Source: Melioribacteraceae bacterium (GTDB lineage Bacteria > Bacteroidota > Ignavibacteria > Ignavibacteriales > Melioribacteraceae). Taken from it: a stretch of 64,000 bases of DNA. The stretch spans positions 1 to 64,000 of the forward strand of contig JAIOZI010000005.1 of the NCBI GenBank assembly GCA_021740785.1. The letters run 5' to 3'. This document shows, piece by piece, positions 62,284 to 64,000 of this stretch (positions within the stretch are counted from its first letter, which is position 1; every line of letters begins with the position of its first letter). The notes below the pieces were generated by a model. That model did no database searches, was not told where the DNA came from, and saw nothing but the letters and a program-made list of their open reading frames with translations. The position numbers and the translations under genes are program-made.

Positions 62284-64000
62284 CTTTGAATTACTCCTCT
62301 TCTGCTTTTTCCATCAACTATAATTTTCATTGGTGATGAAACTTTTATATGCTTAACAAATTTTGATTCATTAATTACTTCCTGCTCATCCAGCCATTTC
62401 CAATCAATTTTAAAATCGGAAGAATGGTGAACCGAAAAATAACAAACTTTAAAACTGATAAGGTTATGAAAAAAATGAGAACCTTGACTAAGTTCCACAT
62501 CCATACCAGGTCTTGTAGCTTCAACTATAACTTTTGCTCCGGCAATTTGACCCCAATCAACCGGAATTCCCAGCCATTGATCAGTGCTTCCCCATCTGCC
62601 GAATCCAATCAGAACATAAGGTATATCATTCTGAGATAAAACTTTATTTATCCTATCAATTTCATCTGCAATGATCGGTGTATATTTTGCTTCAAATACA
62701 TCCGGTTTTACGAAAACCACATCTTTAATATTATCAATAAAAGCATTTCCCAAAACTCGTTCGGAGGCGATTACGTTTGAATCACTTTTTAATTCTTCAT
62801 TTGAAAGAGTTTCGGTTTGTTCGGTTACCATCATTGGTCGTACCTGTAGAAATCCAAAATTTAATTTTTTGTTTGATTTATCAACGTCAATAGCAAACTC
62901 AATCTCAACAGGATTTTCAACAGCAGTCTCACAAATCGATATCATTTCATTTATCAAATTATTAAAGCGGAATTCATTCAGATGCAGCAGGTAAGAAAAA
63001 TTAATTATTCGCGGTCCATCTGATCCGATTCCCGGTACAATCCTTTGCGAATCCGAATTAAAAGTGGATGCAGAATAATCAATCGATCCGTCATATTCAG
63101 CCTGTTCGAGATCTTTCATCACCAAATATTCGCTTTCTTTAGATGGATCATAATTAATATGATACTCCATATTCACCGCCCAATACTTTAACTGAGTATT
63201 TTTCAGCAAATCCTGTGGACTTGCGAAAGGCGGAGATAATCTCGGGTATTTCGGTGAGTAAGTCCAGCTAAGTTCACCGTCAACAATTGTTTTCCCTAAA
63301 CCAAGAGCAAGATTAACCACTCCGTCTTCGGGCTTCCACTTACCGAATGCATAATGATTATATGAGCGGGCAACACCTGATATTGCCGGGTAGAATGAAT
63401 CGGTATATCTTCGTCCGACAACTTCTTGTATTATAACCGCCATCTCTTCTTCAGAAACTTGATGCTTTGTTGCCTTAAGATAATCACGTGCCGGTTTTAG
63501 GAATGTAGATGCGTAAACAAACTTTATTGCTTCGGTTAATTTTTGAAATCTTGTATCGGTATCGCCCTGGTTATTTGAAATCATTTTCGTTGCATAAATA
63601 CCGGCAAACGGTTCGTCTTTTTGATCTTCAAGGCTGCTTGAAGAACGAATTGCAAGCGGTACGTGAATTTTGGAAATCAAAACTCTCAGGTCACCTAAAA
63701 TTTCAACAGGTAGATCTGCATTCTGAAATCGTTCAATTATCCTTCGATCTTCAAACTCGTTTTCGATAAATGACCAAAGATCATTTCTTTTCATAAACGA
63801 ATCGAAATAATCTGTTGCAATTACTGTTAATTTAGGAATTTTGACTTCTATTTGAGGATATTTTAATTTATCAATTTCATTCTGAATAACCGTATGAATA
63901 GATGCTAATCCAGATGCTTTTCCGCCTATACCTCCGAATCCAATTACGGAAATTGCATCTCCGTTTTCGAAAAACTCTCTTCTGAATTGTGGAAATTCTT
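62280..64000 (-). CDS. PEP/pyruvate-binding ATP-grasp protein, 5' end beyond the window
   Basis: The frame is open to the window edge (about 570 residues visible; no start inside is needed). It reads FENGDAISVIGFGGIGGKAS, then VPLAIRSSSSLEDQKDEPFA, then EMAVIIQEVVGRRYTDSF and EIEFAIDVDKSNKKLNFGFL. A C-terminal part ends in MKIIVDGKSRRGVIQR. The same ATP-grasp signature is shared with the next gene, so the two are paralogues. Neither has the PEP synthase phospho-histidine or TIM-barrel parts. An ATG overlap (4 bp) couples the two. Confidence 0.82.
   Translation of the reverse strand, partial: EFPQFRREFFENGDAISVIGFGGIGGKASGLASIHTVIQNEIDKLKYPQIEVKIPKLTVIATDYFDSFMKRNDLWSFIENEFEDRRIIERFQNADLPVEILGDLRVLISKIHVPLAIRSSSSLEDQKDEPFAGIYATKMISNNQGDTDTRFQKLTEAIKFVYASTFLKPARDYLKATKHQVSEEEMAVIIQEVVGRRYTDSFYPAISGVARSYNHYAFGKWKPEDGVVNLALGLGKTIVDGELSWTYSPKYPRLSPPFASPQDLLKNTQLKYWAVNMEYHINYDPSKESEYLVMKDLEQAEYDGSIDYSASTFNSDSQRIVPGIGSDGPRIINFSYLLHLNEFRFNNLINEMISICETAVENPVEIEFAIDVDKSNKKLNFGFLQVRPMMVTEQTETLSNEELKSDSNVIASERVLGNAFIDNIKDVVFVKPDVFEAKYTPIIADEIDRINKVLSQNDIPYVLIGFGRWGSTDQWLGIPVDWGQIAGAKVIVEATRPGMDVELSQGSHFFHNLISFKVCYFSVHHSSDFKIDWKWLDEQEVINESKFVKHIKVSSPMKIIVDGKSRRGVIQR

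Overview
The window is AT-rich bacterial chromosome, most likely from the Ignavibacteria/Chlorobi side of the Bacteroidota. Three things point there: two secreted proteins end in a type IX secretion sorting domain of the NYPNPFNP type, there is a GldC homologue, and many envelope, YceI, DUF2911 and SpoIIE-type proteins are typical of that group. No rRNA or tRNA gene, CRISPR array or prophage was seen.

Layout. (1) 1-1150 holds debris: the end of a probable IS21-type element, a 5'-truncated IS200-like transposase and a tandemly duplicated array of hairpins. (2) 1180-7805 is a housekeeping block on the minus strand: monomeric isocitrate dehydrogenase, a DCC protein, tgt-yajC, an agmatinase-family enzyme and an NfeD protease. 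(3) 7806-10100 is a gene-free repeat cluster: dispersed GTCATTCTGA repeats, palindromes, a 21-bp minisatellite and about 0.6 kb of drifting 7-bp-period sequence. (4) 10.1-14.5 kb is an accessory island that looks like an integron cassette cluster without an integrase. It has attC-like sites with matching 9-bp ends, two toxin-antitoxin pairs, a HEPN-like protein and a frameshifted barrel gene. (5) 14.9-21.3 kb is a large T9SS-sorted surface protein followed by an overlapping histidine kinase/LytTR regulator pair. (6) 21.3-26.6 kb is a second accessory stretch with a transposase-like remnant, a repeated mini-ORF, an amide hydrolase gene broken by an in-frame TAG, orphan membrane proteins and a VapBC-type pair. 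(7) 26.6-52.4 kb is mostly core: a cold-shock protein, peptidase, RsbU-like phosphatase, GldC, PLP enzyme, heptaheme NapC/NirT cytochrome, ABC-2 exporter and a four-gene envelope operon. (8) 52.6-52.9 kb is a MITE nested inside another MITE, each with target duplications. (9) 53.3-58.1 kb is a divergent pair of operons: YceI-MarR against a cytochrome lipoprotein, a second YceI, a DUF5777-like barrel and a T9SS-sorted CXXCH protein. (10) 58.2-64.0 kb has a metallophosphoesterase and two overlapping PEP/pyruvate-binding ATP-grasp proteins. One of these is fused to GAF-like and nucleotidyltransferase domains; the other runs off the window.

How the parts fit together. The core genes cover TCA metabolism, tRNA modification, export, envelope biogenesis and respiratory electron transfer. 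The 7.8-14.9 kb and 21.3-26.6 kb stretches are the variable parts, rich in repeats, toxin-antitoxin pairs and broken genes. The best candidates for something undescribed are the integrase-less cassette cluster with its zinc-ribbon/HEPN protein, the heptamer-phase DNA, and the paired ATP-grasp/nucleotidyltransferase proteins.
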